From a bacterium (GTDB taxonomy: Bacteria; Auribacterota; Auribacteria; Auribacterales; Auribacteraceae): a stretch of DNA of 64,000 bases. A model generated the notes under the pieces. That model had not been told where the DNA came from. It searched no databases and saw nothing but the letters and a program-made list of their open reading frames with translations. Numbering within the stretch: the first letter of the stretch is position 1; the number at the start of each line of letters is the position of its first letter. Both the position numbers and the translations under genes were made by a program. The stretch is taken from NCBI GenBank assembly GCA_024233545.1, contig JACKPL010000001.1, positions 248,001-312,000 of the forward strand. The letters run 5' to 3'. Below are positions 33,408 to 42,637 of this stretch, piece after piece.

Positions 33408-35750
33408 TTATTTCTTACTGAGGTTGTCGAGTTCTGATAGGACATCCTTCTTTTCGGGGAAATCGGTGTCTCCTGCGGCATCTAATGCTTTTTGAAATGC
33501 GATACGTGCATTCGCATCATCATTTTTTAAACGGTACAATATGCCTAAATGATACTGAATGGAAGGAATGTTTGATGTTAATTCCGCGGCGCGTTTTATG
33601 TATTCAAATGCTTGTTCAACATCACCGGATAGGTAATATATCCATCCAATAGTATCAAGAATGGGACCGGTATTGGGTGCGAGTACATCGGCTTTTTTAG
33701 CAAGGTTGATTGCTTGCGCAAGATTTTGCTTTGTTAGAGTAAGGAGCCATGCAAGGTTGTTGAGCAATAATGGATTATTAGGGTCAAGCGCGAGTGCACG
33801 TTGATAATAAGAAATGGCAGTCGTATACTGCTGTTCCTCCTCATAGATTACCCCAATGCGAAAAAGAGGTTTGCTTGATTCGGGAATAAGCTGGTTTACT
33901 TCAAGGAGTGTTTCGATTGCTAAGTCGTTTTTCTTTTGTGCCCGGTAAATATCACTTAAAGTAATCAGAAGAGATGCATTCTTCGGATTTTTTTCTTTTA
34001 ACTCAAGGAATATTTTTTCTGCCTCATTAAGTTGTCCATGTTGAAAATAATATCCTGCAAGCAGGGATTTTATTTCATAATTTTCAGGGTAATCCTGTGC
34101 TTTTCCTTTCAATAGTTCAAACACGCGGTCAAATTGATTACTTCCCCAATAGATGTGTGACAAATTTGAAAGAGCTTCGGTATAATCCGGTTTGATTTCT
34201 AATGCCGCCTTCACATTTTTTTCTGCTTCTTCGCTATTTCCTTCGGAAAAATAAATCATGCCGAGGAGGGAATAATAGGTTGGTTCGGAAGGATTTATTT
34301 TTATGCCTTCTTCCAAAATGTTTTTTGCGTCATCGGGTTTATTTTGGATTATCAAAACATTCGCATATTGAATCCGGATGGGAAGCGAATCAGAGAAACG
34401 TTGAATACCATTTTGCAGAAGCGTTTCAAGAACGTCATATTCTTTCTGAGAGTTTAAAATCAAGGCAGATTTTATAAACGCTTCATGAGCTGCATTGTCT
34501 TCCTGTTGCATATCAATAACAGCGGTGTAATGCATAAGGGCTTCATCGAAAGCTTGTTCTTTAAAAAGGGTGTTTGCCAAGTATAAATTTGCTAACGTAT
34601 TGTCGGGAACTTGCTTGAGTATTTTTTTGTAGGTTTGTTTTGCTTTATCGTTATCATCAATTTGTGAATAACAAAAAGCCAGCAGTAGTTCGTTTTGCAG
34701 GTTAAACCCGTGTTTGAGGCGAATATTAAGGGCGTGTTCAATAGCTTTTTCGTATTTCTTTAACTCAATATAGATTTGAGCAATTTGAATTTGTGAGGGG
34801 ATGTTGTCGACATCAATTTTTTCGGATTGCTTAAATTGTGCAAGCGCTTCCTCTAAGCGGTTCTTTTTTAAGTGAAAACGCCCGAGAAGTATGAATGCCG
34901 CTGATTTTTCAGGTTCTATTCTTTGTGCTTTTTCAAGAAAGTCGATAACGAGTTTTTCGTTATCGAGCGCTTCATATGCCTGACTGATAAGCAAGTGAGT
35001 GTTATAATCACGCGGGGTTTCCGCAAGGACTTTTTTTAGCTCGGTTATAGCATCTTCAAATGCATGGTTAGAAATAAGCGCCTGCCCGAGCATGGAACGA
35101 GCAAGGGTATTTTGCGGGTTTGCTTCTAATATCGTATTGCATGTTGCGATTGCAGACGCGTAATCCTGATGTTCTAAATAATAATTTACGATGAATAATC
35201 TCGGTTCTCTTTCTTCTTCAGAAGGAGGCAACGCAAGTTTAATATGCGATAATGCGGTATCAATGTCGCCTTCATCCAGATAAATAACGCTGAGCAGGCG
35301 GTGCGCAACGACATCGCGAGGATTAGATTCAATTCCTAATAAAAGGTAATCCTTGGCTTTTTCTCTATCGTTCTTAAAATTGTAAAAAAGAAACCCCAAC
35401 CGATTATATGCCCGTGATTCTTTAGGATCAATCTCAATCGCTTTGAGAAACGAATCTATTGCTTTATCATATTGTTTTAATCCTTCAAGCGCCGCCCCTT
35501 TTAGTACGTGTCCGTCGACATTCTGAGGTTCTTGAGCAAGAATTTCACCGGCGGTCATAAGTACATTGCGGTATTGTCCCTGAGTGAGCAAATGAGCGGT
35601 GAGGGAAATTTTATTCTCAATATCCTGATGAGATTTGTCTTTGCTACTCAGCGCTTGAGAGAGTTCTGTTTCAACTGACAAACCATAAACGCGGTTTATT
35701 CCCAGCATCAGCATTGTATAAATAATTATCGTATAGCTTTTCTTGGACAT
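33408..35750 (-). CDS. Exported TPR-repeat protein
   Basis: 780 aa. ATG 35750 is chosen because GGGGAGG lies six bases upstream; a longer frame (from 35792) starts before this SD. Residues 1-21 form a signal peptide (SYTIIIYTMLMLGINRVYG). The rest is a nearly continuous array of about twenty TPR units (~34 residues each, for example ESRAYNRLGFLFYNFK and PLLLNNLAWLLTLTKQ). No other domain is seen, so it is a periplasmic or surface scaffold. It resembles TPR proteins of exopolysaccharide or PEP-CTERM systems, which cannot be confirmed here. The thioesterase follows by seven bases. Confidence 0.85.
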   Translation of the reverse strand: MSKKSYTIIIYTMLMLGINRVYGLSVETELSQALSSKDKSHQDIENKISLTAHLLTQGQYRNVLMTAGEILAQEPQNVDGHVLKGAALEGLKQYDKAIDSFLKAIEIDPKESRAYNRLGFLFYNFKNDREKAKDYLLLGIESNPRDVVAHRLLSVIYLDEGDIDTALSHIKLALPPSEEEREPRLFIVNYYLEHQDYASAIATCNTILEANPQNTLARSMLGQALISNHAFEDAITELKKVLAETPRDYNTHLLISQAYEALDNEKLVIDFLEKAQRIEPEKSAAFILLGRFHLKKNRLEEALAQFKQSEKIDVDNIPSQIQIAQIYIELKKYEKAIEHALNIRLKHGFNLQNELLLAFCYSQIDDNDKAKQTYKKILKQVPDNTLANLYLANTLFKEQAFDEALMHYTAVIDMQQEDNAAHEAFIKSALILNSQKEYDVLETLLQNGIQRFSDSLPIRIQYANVLIIQNKPDDAKNILEEGIKINPSEPTYYSLLGMIYFSEGNSEEAEKNVKAALEIKPDYTEALSNLSHIYWGSNQFDRVFELLKGKAQDYPENYEIKSLLAGYYFQHGQLNEAEKIFLELKEKNPKNASLLITLSDIYRAQKKNDLAIETLLEVNQLIPESSKPLFRIGVIYEEEQQYTTAISYYQRALALDPNNPLLLNNLAWLLTLTKQNLAQAINLAKKADVLAPNTGPILDTIGWIYYLSGDVEQAFEYIKRAAELTSNIPSIQYHLGILYRLKNDDANARIAFQKALDAAGDTDFPEKKDVLSELDNLSKK

Positions 35751-35774
35751 TGCATCCTCCCCGAATACACAATT

Positions 35775-35788
35775 AACTTTCGAAAGTT
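35775..35788. repeat. Perfect 14-bp palindrome in the TPR-gene leader
   Basis: AACTTTCGAAAGTT lies 25 bases before the TPR start codon and about 45 bases after its -10. It could be an operator for a dimeric repressor. No matching regulator is known. Confidence 0.4.
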
Positions 35789-35830
35789 TCATAATATCAC
35801 AGTATAGAAAAACACAACAATAGTTATTGT

Positions 35831-35836
35831 ATTATA
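35831..35836 (-). promoter_or_regulatory. -10 element of the TPR/thioesterase unit
   Basis: TATAAT on the minus strand; no good -35 at 17 bases. Together with the dcw promoter it fills the 322-base divergent region 35751-36072, which is otherwise plain AT-rich sequence. Confidence 0.4.
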
Positions 35837-35992
35837 ACCTGCCGCCTAGTTTTTAATACCGCGCTTAAAATGTGATTCGGAAAAAATAAATATTATTTTA
35901 TTAGAATCCTGAAAATTATTTTGTTGAGCTCAATAAAGTTTTCATGAATACAAAGCCGTAAAGAAAAAAGTACTCGAGAGGGAAAAAAAGTA

Positions 35993-36021
35993 TTGAAGGT
36001 GGTAAATAATGTGTTTATAAT
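35993..36021 (+). promoter_or_regulatory. Sigma-70 promoter of the dcw cluster
   Basis: TTGAAG (35993-35998), 17-base spacer, perfect -10 TATAAT (36016-36021). It drives mraZ and the following cell-wall and division genes. Confidence 0.75.
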
Positions 36022-36045
36022 GGGAAATAGTGGGGAATTGTGGTG
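36021..36045 (+). promoter_or_regulatory. MraZ operator: three 10-bp direct repeats
   Basis: TGGGAAATAG, TGGGGAATTG, then TGGTGGAAAA start at 36021, 36031 and 36041. This matches the known MraZ-binding pattern of TGGG-type repeats with 10-bp phasing, directly behind the -10 of the mraZ promoter. It implies autorepression by MraZ. The third repeat is degenerate (TGGTG). Confidence 0.75.
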
Positions 36046-36072
36046 GAAAACAACAAAAAAAGAAGTTTATGA

Positions 36073-36519
36073 ATGTTCATCGGCGAATTTTTCTACACAA
36101 TCGATAATAAAGGGCGGGTTGTGATGCCTGCAGGATTTCGCTCCGAATTAAAAGGAAAGCTCTATGTCAGCCGGGGTTTTGACCGGTGTTTGTACGTGTA
36201 CGATGAACATGAGTGGCAGGCACAACAAGAACGGCTGGTGAAAATGAGCGAATTTGGGCAGGAAGAACGCAATCTCAAGCGTTTGATTTATTCAGGGATG
36301 AACGAAGTCTCTTTTGATGGGCAAGGACGAATAAAATTATCACAGCCTTTGCTGAATTACGCCGGAATAGAAAAAGATGTTGCAATTGTCGGTGTTAATA
36401 GCCGGATAGAAATTTGGGATAAAGCCAAGTGGGAACTTTTCCTTGCGCAAAATGAAGCGGACATTGAGCGCTTAGCGGGTCATATAGATTCAAAAATCCA
36501 TAATTCGAGAAAAGATTGA
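36073..36519 (+). CDS. mraZ: MraZ transcriptional regulator
   Basis: DNA-binding SpoVT/AbrB-like protein that represses its own dcw operon. 148 aa, two tandem MraZ domains with FFYTIDNKGRVVMPAGFR (~6-24) and VSFDGQGRIKLSQPLL (~80-96), the paired motifs that form the ring-shaped oligomer. ATG 36073 is used; ATG 36069 is out of frame. The operator repeats lie 28 bases upstream. The stop overlaps rsmH as TGATG. Confidence 0.96.
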   Translation: MFIGEFFYTIDNKGRVVMPAGFRSELKGKLYVSRGFDRCLYVYDEHEWQAQQERLVKMSEFGQEERNLKRLIYSGMNEVSFDGQGRIKLSQPLLNYAGIEKDVAIVGVNSRIEIWDKAKWELFLAQNEADIERLAGHIDSKIHNSRKD

Positions 36520-37451
36520 TGGATAATGAGCGGCATATTTCGGTTTTAGAAAAAGAAGTAGTGCAGTATATATGCGAACGACTGCCTGAATCGCCGGTGA
36601 TTCTTGATTGTACGCTTGGCGCGGGCGGTCATACGGCGGCAATCATAGAGCAAATCGCACCGCTGAATGGATCGGTTATCGCAATTGATATCGATAAAGA
36701 AACACTCCATGAAACTCAGCGGCAATTAAAAAAATACAGCGAAAACATTACTTTTGTGAACCGCAACTTTAAGGAAAGCAAACAAATTCTTCAAGAGCTT
36801 GGCGTGGAAAAGGTAAACGGTATAATTCTCGATTTAGGAGTATCTTCTATGCAGGTAGATAATCCTGAGCGGGGGTTTAGTTTTACGGAATCGGGGCCGC
36901 TGGACATGCGCATGGGCGAATCGGTAAGCGTAACGGCCGGCGACATTGTCAATTTTAAAAGCGAAGAAGAATTATATACGATTTTTCGGGATTATGGTGA
37001 AGAGCGATGGTCGCGGCGCATAGCATTGCGAATTGTTGAAGCGCGTCAAAAACAGCCGCTTACAACTACCGGAGAATTAGAAGAAATAGTTTTTAGGGCA
37101 ATACCGGCAAAGTTTAGACGGCATCAGCGAATCCATCCCGCAACGCGTGTTTTTCAAGCACTGCGCATTGCGGCGAATGACGAACTCGGCGCATTGGAAA
37201 ACATATTGCATGATGTGCCGGATATGCTCCATGCAAAAGGAAGAGTAGCGGTAATCAGTTTTCATTCTCTGGAAGACCGAATAGCCAAGCATGTTTTCAG
37301 ACAGCAAAAACGTGATGGGTTGATGGAGGTAATCACCAAAAAACCGCTTGTTCCAACAGATGAGGAAATCAATAAAAACCGTCGGGCACGCAGTGCAAAA
37401 TTAAGAATTGCAGAACGATCGGAACCACATAAAAAGGAACCGTTACAATGA
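36519..37451 (+). CDS. rsmH: 16S rRNA (cytosine-1402-N4)-methyltransferase
   Basis: Methylates N4 of C1402 in 16S rRNA. 310 aa. SAM-binding motifs ILDCTLGAGGHTAAI and VIAIDIDKETL, family motifs IILDLGVSSMQVDNPERGFS and GPLDMRMGES, RIHPATRVFQALRIAANDEL, and ISFHSLEDRIAK near the end. ATG 36519 overlaps the mraZ stop by one base; an upstream TTG is not needed. Overlaps ftsL by ATGA. Confidence 0.96.
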   Translation: MDNERHISVLEKEVVQYICERLPESPVILDCTLGAGGHTAAIIEQIAPLNGSVIAIDIDKETLHETQRQLKKYSENITFVNRNFKESKQILQELGVEKVNGIILDLGVSSMQVDNPERGFSFTESGPLDMRMGESVSVTAGDIVNFKSEEELYTIFRDYGEERWSRRIALRIVEARQKQPLTTTGELEEIVFRAIPAKFRRHQRIHPATRVFQALRIAANDELGALENILHDVPDMLHAKGRVAVISFHSLEDRIAKHVFRQQKRDGLMEVITKKPLVPTDEEINKNRRARSAKLRIAERSEPHKKEPLQ

Positions 37452-37840
37452 AAAATACGGAATCAGTAAGTGTTGTTCGAGTGATATCTTCAGTTGTTGC
37501 GCTCACCAGTCTTATTGTTATGTTTTGCCTTCTTTATGTATGGCAAAAAAATCAAGAGCTGAAAATCGGTTATCAAATAAATAAAATAAAAAAAGATATT
37601 GAGCGCGTAGACCTTGAAATAGAACAGATAGAAACCAGAATACAACTGCTCAAATCACCGGATAAAATTTTAGCGCGAATTCCCAGCGATTTAATCATTA
37701 CTTCTGGAGAAAGAATCGTTCATCTTGCGGCAATTCAACCGGAAAACCCTCCTGAAACGGAACTTGCAAAGGCTGAAAACGATGACCCTTATCCTTTAAT
37801 TGCTCGTATTAGAACATTACTACAACAGCCTTTGGAATAA
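37448..37840 (+). CDS. ftsL: Cell division protein FtsL-like
   Basis: Short bitopic divisome protein. 130 aa: a cytoplasmic N-terminus, one membrane helix (~11-31, VISSVVALTSLIVMFCLLYV) and a periplasmic coiled coil (~33-75, IKKDIERVDLEIEQIETRI). Sequence similarity in this family is low; the call rests on topology and the rsmH-ftsL-ftsI position. The C-terminal ~45 residues are an acidic tail. The start overlaps rsmH as ATGA. Confidence 0.8.
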   Translation: MKNTESVSVVRVISSVVALTSLIVMFCLLYVWQKNQELKIGYQINKIKKDIERVDLEIEQIETRIQLLKSPDKILARIPSDLIITSGERIVHLAAIQPENPPETELAKAENDDPYPLIARIRTLLQQPLE

Positions 37841-37883
37841 ATATAGAGAGTAACACCATGTACAAAGAAAGGATATATTCTGA

Positions 37884-37982
37884 ATGAGCATTGAATTGAT
37901 TGTATTAGGAATAGTATTTCTTGTTTTCATGGGTGTGTCATCACTTTTTTTAACAGCGTTACGCTATGGCAGAAATAACTAA
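37884..37982 (+). CDS. 32-residue membrane miniprotein between ftsL and ftsI
   Basis: Too short for standard gene callers. ATG 37884 to TAA 37982, preceded by AAAGGA with a ten-base spacing. The product is one hydrophobic helix (LIVLGIVFLVFMGVSSLFL) with a short polar end, LRYGRNN. It lies in the 169-base gap between ftsL and ftsI, on the same strand and probably the same transcript. No family is recognised. An assembly or regulatory partner of FtsL/FtsI is possible; chance opening of a short frame cannot be excluded. Confidence 0.5.
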   Translation: MSIELIVLGIVFLVFMGVSSLFLTALRYGRNN

Positions 37983-38009
37983 CACTGTCTTTGCATTACG
38001 GAAAATGAT

Positions 38010-39743
38010 GTGAGAAATAATACAAATTCGGTTAACAAACGCCTTTTTTTTCTGGCATCTCTGATCGGCATACTTTTTTGTGCGATCTGCGGGCGCTTAT
38101 ACTATTTGCAGTTTATGCGCAGAGACTACTTTGTACAGCTTGCAGAATATCAGCATATTGCAAAGGTAAAGCTTCTGCCGGAGCGCGGGCTGATCCTTGA
38201 CCGCAATAAACAGCCGCTTGCAATCAATGTACAGAAAGAATCCCTTTTTGCTGACCCGCGAGAAATTGATGACCCGTACCTTTACGCATATAAACTTGCT
38301 CGGCTTATTGATGTAAACGAAAAAGAATTGTATAAAAAGTTGGCAAGCAAAAAAAGTTTTGTATGGATTAAAAGAAAAGTCGAGGAAGATGAGGCAAATA
38401 AAGTAAAAGAGCTGAACTTAAAAGGAATTTATACACGGAGCGAGGCAAAACGCGTATACCCGAATAACGAACTGCTTAGCCATGTAATCGGATTTGCAGG
38501 TATTGATATGGATGGTTTGGAAGGGCTTGAACTCGCATTTGACAATGTGCTTAATGGAGAACAAGGGTGGCGCATTGTTGCAAAAGATGCGAAACGGAGA
38601 GAAGTTGCCCATTTTATTCCGATGGAAAAACCCGTTAAAAATGGGAATACCATTGAATTAACCATTGATAAGGTAATTCAATACATTGCTGAAGAAGCGC
38701 TTGACAGAGCTTATCATGAGCGGAAACCCATTTGGACCGGCATCATTATAATGCGGCCGTCAACCGGTGAAATACTTGCCATGGCAACACGCCCGACTTA
38801 TGATCCCAACAGGTACAGCGAGTTCCCTGCGGAATACCGGAGGAATCGAGTTATCACCGATATGTATGAACCGGGTTCAACATTTAAAACCATCTCCTGT
38901 GCATCGGCATTAGATTATGGTGTGGTGCGGTTTACCGATGTGTTTGATTGCCAGAATGGCAGGTTGCAATACGGCGGGCACACATTGCGGGACAGTTATC
39001 CGCATCAGCTTCTGACATTCCCTGAAATTATTGCGGTTTCTAGCAATATTGGGGCGGCAAAAGTTGCAATGAATCTCGGTAAAGAAAAACTTTATGAGTA
39101 TCTATGCAATTTTGAGTTCGGTGTCGCTCCCGATACAATGTTGCTTGGTGAAACAGAAGGCATATTGCGTGATGTCAAATCATGGTCGAAACTCTCTATT
39201 TTATCCATCCCTATGGGACATGAAATATCGGTTTCCCCGCTACAACTATTGAAGGGAATATCTGCTGTTGCAAACGGCGGTATTTTGATGAAACCTTATA
39301 TCATTCAAAGAATTGTGGATGATCAAGGAAGGACAGTTCAGGAATTTAAACCACATAAAATAAGACAGGTTATTTCTCATAAAACCGCTAAAGCGATGAA
39401 CGAAGCTCTTAAAATGGTTGTTCAACCGGGCGGCACTGCTATCAGAGCCGAAATGGAAGAGTACACTGTTGCCGGAAAAACGGGAACTGCCCAAAAAGTG
39501 ATTGATGGGCGGTATTCACAAACAAAATATGTCGGCTCTTTCGTCGGATACGTTCCTGCAGATGATCCGCAAATATCAATGATTGTTTTATTCGACGAAC
39601 CGAAAGGGCATTATTGGGGCGGCGTTATTGCCGCACCTGTTTTTAAAGAAGTTGCCCAAAAAGTGTTACAGTACCTTGAAATATTGCCTGACCGTAAAAC
39701 TGTATCAGTGGATGACGCGGCTACAAAGGATAATGGTGTATGA
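38010..39743 (+). CDS. ftsI: Septal peptidoglycan transpeptidase FtsI (class B PBP)
   Basis: Cross-links septal peptidoglycan with FtsW. 577 aa. Membrane anchor ~11-32, PBP dimerisation domain (~55-210), transpeptidase domain with Ser290-TFK293 (EPGSTFKTIS), Ser344-Ser-Asn346 (AVSSNIG) and Lys490-Thr-Gly (AGKTGTAQK); all three motifs are intact. GTG 38010 has GGA nine bases upstream; an ATG just before is closed by TGA. Overlaps murE by ATGA. Confidence 0.95.
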   Translation: MRNNTNSVNKRLFFLASLIGILFCAICGRLYYLQFMRRDYFVQLAEYQHIAKVKLLPERGLILDRNKQPLAINVQKESLFADPREIDDPYLYAYKLARLIDVNEKELYKKLASKKSFVWIKRKVEEDEANKVKELNLKGIYTRSEAKRVYPNNELLSHVIGFAGIDMDGLEGLELAFDNVLNGEQGWRIVAKDAKRREVAHFIPMEKPVKNGNTIELTIDKVIQYIAEEALDRAYHERKPIWTGIIIMRPSTGEILAMATRPTYDPNRYSEFPAEYRRNRVITDMYEPGSTFKTISCASALDYGVVRFTDVFDCQNGRLQYGGHTLRDSYPHQLLTFPEIIAVSSNIGAAKVAMNLGKEKLYEYLCNFEFGVAPDTMLLGETEGILRDVKSWSKLSILSIPMGHEISVSPLQLLKGISAVANGGILMKPYIIQRIVDDQGRTVQEFKPHKIRQVISHKTAKAMNEALKMVVQPGGTAIRAEMEEYTVAGKTGTAQKVIDGRYSQTKYVGSFVGYVPADDPQISMIVLFDEPKGHYWGGVIAAPVFKEVAQKVLQYLEILPDRKTVSVDDAATKDNGV

Positions 39744-41218
39744 GTTGGCTGAAGCTGGAAAACCTATTATATGGCATTGAGTATACCGAATTGTTGGGAA
39801 GTACCAATACGTATGTTGCCGGAGTAACGGGCGATTCTCGCAAAGTACGCCCGAACAACATGTTTTTTGCCCTTAGGGGATCGGCTTGCGACGGCAATGC
39901 ATTTATTCCTCAAGCGATCAAAGCCGGAGCATCGGTCATTGTTACTGACAATCTTCAGCAAAAATATGATGGGGTTACAATGCTTGTTGTTCCTGATACT
40001 AGGATTGCATTGGCAATATGTTCGAAAAATTTTTATGGCGACCCGTCAAATAAACTCGCCTTGATCGGTATTACCGGTACAAACGGAAAAACGACAGTGT
40101 CGTATCTCATTGAGCATACGTTGCTCTATAATTCGATAACAGCCGGTTTAATGGGAACCGTAGAAAACCGGTTTGCAGATTATTTTTGCCGGTCGTGGAT
40201 GACTACTCCTGAATCGCCGTTTATCAATTATTTACTTAACAGAGCAGTCCATGATGGCGTTAAAGCGATGGTTATGGAAGTTTCGTCGCATGGGATTAAA
40301 CAAAAAAGGATTGAAGGGCTGCAATTTGATGTTGCGGTATTTACGAACTTGTCTCATGACCATCTCGATTACCATGAAACTTATGATGATTATTGCTTTT
40401 GCAAAGCGCAATTGTTTGGTGCAATAAAAAAGAAAGACAATGCAGGCGCTGTTATCAATGCTGACGATAGCAAAGCAGGCTATATGTTAGAGTTTGTTCA
40501 AGGAGCGCGCCTTACATACGGCATTAAAAATACTGCTGATATGATGGCAAAAAATATCAGGTGCTCTAAAGACGGCACGGAATTCATTCTATGTTACGGT
40601 CAATCTGAGGTAAAGGTAAACAGCCCGTTGGTTGGCGTTCATAACGTGTATAATCTGCTTGCGGCAATTGGAGCTTGTGTTGTCTTGGGGATTTCTGTTG
40701 AAAAATGTGTGCAATGCATTCAGTGTTTCAAAGGAGTGCCCGGAAGGCTCGAAAGAATATCTCTTCAGGGAAAACCGACAGTTTATGTTGACTATGCGCA
40801 TACTCACGATGCGTTGGAACATATTCTAAAAACCATTCGGTCGGTGCACACCGGTATTCTTCATGTTGTAATGGGATGCGGCGGCAACCGCGATAAAACT
40901 AAAAGAGCGCCTATGGGGCGTGCGGCATCAGCATATGCGGATACCGTTTATATAACGTCAGATAACCCTCGTTCGGAAGACCCGCTGGCAATTATTGGCG
41001 ATATTGTCAAAGGGTGTGAAAATTCGAATTATTGCATTATCCCCGATCGTAAAGAGGCGATTCAAACAGCAATTGGCAGAGCGCAAGAAAACGATGTTGT
41101 CGTTATTGCTGGCAAAGGGCATGAACAGTATCAGCTCATTGGTGCAAGCTCATTTCCGTTTGATGATAAAAAAACGGCTCAAGAAATTTTGTGTACCCAT
41201 GAAGGAGCGGTATCGTAG
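39740..41218 (+). CDS. murE: UDP-MurNAc-tripeptide synthetase, meso-DAP type
   Basis: Adds meso-diaminopimelate to UDP-MurNAc-L-Ala-D-Glu. 492 aa. ATP loop TGTNGKTT (112-119), middle-domain motif MEVSSHGIKQKRI, and DNPR at 408-411 (ITSDNPRSEDP), the signature for meso-DAP rather than lysine specificity. It establishes the peptidoglycan chemotype. Starts inside ftsI; followed by murF after four bases. Confidence 0.96.
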   Translation: MSWLKLENLLYGIEYTELLGSTNTYVAGVTGDSRKVRPNNMFFALRGSACDGNAFIPQAIKAGASVIVTDNLQQKYDGVTMLVVPDTRIALAICSKNFYGDPSNKLALIGITGTNGKTTVSYLIEHTLLYNSITAGLMGTVENRFADYFCRSWMTTPESPFINYLLNRAVHDGVKAMVMEVSSHGIKQKRIEGLQFDVAVFTNLSHDHLDYHETYDDYCFCKAQLFGAIKKKDNAGAVINADDSKAGYMLEFVQGARLTYGIKNTADMMAKNIRCSKDGTEFILCYGQSEVKVNSPLVGVHNVYNLLAAIGACVVLGISVEKCVQCIQCFKGVPGRLERISLQGKPTVYVDYAHTHDALEHILKTIRSVHTGILHVVMGCGGNRDKTKRAPMGRAASAYADTVYITSDNPRSEDPLAIIGDIVKGCENSNYCIIPDRKEAIQTAIGRAQENDVVVIAGKGHEQYQLIGASSFPFDDKKTAQEILCTHEGAVS

Positions 41219-41222
41219 CGGT

Positions 41223-42626
41223 ATGGATGCGTTATCAATCGAAGAAATTGTAAAAGCGGTTGACGGAAACCTTGTTCAAAAGGGAAAACAAAATGTTTTT
41301 GTTTCTCTGTCAACAGATACACGACTGCTTAATCGCGGAGATCTCTTTTTTGCGTTGTGCGGTGATACTTTCAATGCCCATGACTTTATTCCTGAAGCTT
41401 GCAAGAGAGGGTGTGCCGCTATAATCGTTTCTCAAGATACCTGCGCTGTCCCAGATTCCGTATCTGTTATCAAGGTTAACGATACTCTTGCGGCGCTCGG
41501 AAAATTAGCAGGGTATTACCGCAAAAAAATCGATACGAAGGTTATAGCTGTTACGGGAAGCAATGGAAAAACAACAACCAAAGATATGATTGCAACACTG
41601 GTGCAGGGAACTTTTAAAGTTGCGGCAACTGCAGGAACAAAAAATAATCTTATTGGCGTTCCGCTGACTTTATTTTCTGCTAGTGCATCGGATGATGTAA
41701 TCGTTGCGGAACTCGGTATCAATCAGCGTGGGGAAATGAGCCGCCTAGCAGAAATGACGTCTCCGGATATTGCGGTAATAACGGCTATATCGGAGGCACA
41801 TTTAGAATTATTGGAAAACGAAGAAGGTGTCTTTGAAGAAAAATCCTTGCTTTTGGGTTCTATGAACCCTTCCGGTATTGCTGTACTAAATAAAAATAAT
41901 CCTTATTTTACAAAATTACAAAATAAAGCTCATGGAAAAACGGTAAGTTTTGGGGTAGATACTGATGCGGATTATGCGGCGCATTCCATCCGGTCGGGCG
42001 AATGTAGCATAACCTTTAAATTCAGTATACGCGGCGCATTCTACGGGAGAATAGAACTGCCGGTACTGGGTATTCATAATGCGGACAACTTTTGTGCCGC
42101 CGCCGCCGCCGCTCATTCGTGCGGTGTCAGCGATGATGATATAATTCGGCGCGCAAATAATATTGTTTTGCCGAGCATGCGTATGCAGTCAATAACTATT
42201 GAAGGCGTAACCGTTATAAATGATGCGTATAATGCTAACCCGTGTTCGGTGCGCGCGGCAATTAACGAGCTTATTCATCGCCCTGTTTCAAAAAAACGCA
42301 TTTTGGTGTTCGGCGATATGTTCGAAATGGGATCAAAATCGGAAATGCATCACCGGCAGATTGGAAACCTTATTGCTCAATCGAACATTGATATTGTTAT
42401 AACTGTTGGCGACAAATCTGTTGCCGCGTTTGAAGAAGTGAAAGAAAATTCACATATTTCTGCTTTGAAAGTTAACCGGAGCGAACAAGTTTACGGCTTG
42501 CTAAGCGAGCTGATTGAAACAGGTGATGTAATACTCATCAAAGGTTCGCGCGGCAACAAATTGGAAATAGTTGCAGAAAAAATTATTGCAGAACTTAAAA
42601 TGCGTGCGCATACGTCGGAAGTGTAA
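41223..42626 (+). CDS. murF: UDP-MurNAc-tripeptide D-alanyl-D-alanine ligase
   Basis: Adds D-Ala-D-Ala to the UDP-MurNAc tripeptide. 467 aa from ATG 41223; the open frame extends far into murE but only this start gives the normal length (~450). ATP loop TGSNGKTTTKD (from 111), ELGINQRGEM, AYNANPCSVRAAI and GDMFEMG are family motifs. It follows the murE stop by four bases. No ddl gene lies in the cluster, so D-Ala-D-Ala ligase must be encoded elsewhere. Confidence 0.95.
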   Translation: MDALSIEEIVKAVDGNLVQKGKQNVFVSLSTDTRLLNRGDLFFALCGDTFNAHDFIPEACKRGCAAIIVSQDTCAVPDSVSVIKVNDTLAALGKLAGYYRKKIDTKVIAVTGSNGKTTTKDMIATLVQGTFKVAATAGTKNNLIGVPLTLFSASASDDVIVAELGINQRGEMSRLAEMTSPDIAVITAISEAHLELLENEEGVFEEKSLLLGSMNPSGIAVLNKNNPYFTKLQNKAHGKTVSFGVDTDADYAAHSIRSGECSITFKFSIRGAFYGRIELPVLGIHNADNFCAAAAAAHSCGVSDDDIIRRANNIVLPSMRMQSITIEGVTVINDAYNANPCSVRAAINELIHRPVSKKRILVFGDMFEMGSKSEMHHRQIGNLIAQSNIDIVITVGDKSVAAFEEVKENSHISALKVNRSEQVYGLLSELIETGDVILIKGSRGNKLEIVAEKIIAELKMRAHTSEV

Positions 42627-42637
42627 AGGTTTAGAAT

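Noticed and set aside
40995..41222. N-terminal extension of the murF frame into murE
   Set aside because: The added residues are basic and unlike any MurF; ATG 41223 gives the normal length and start.
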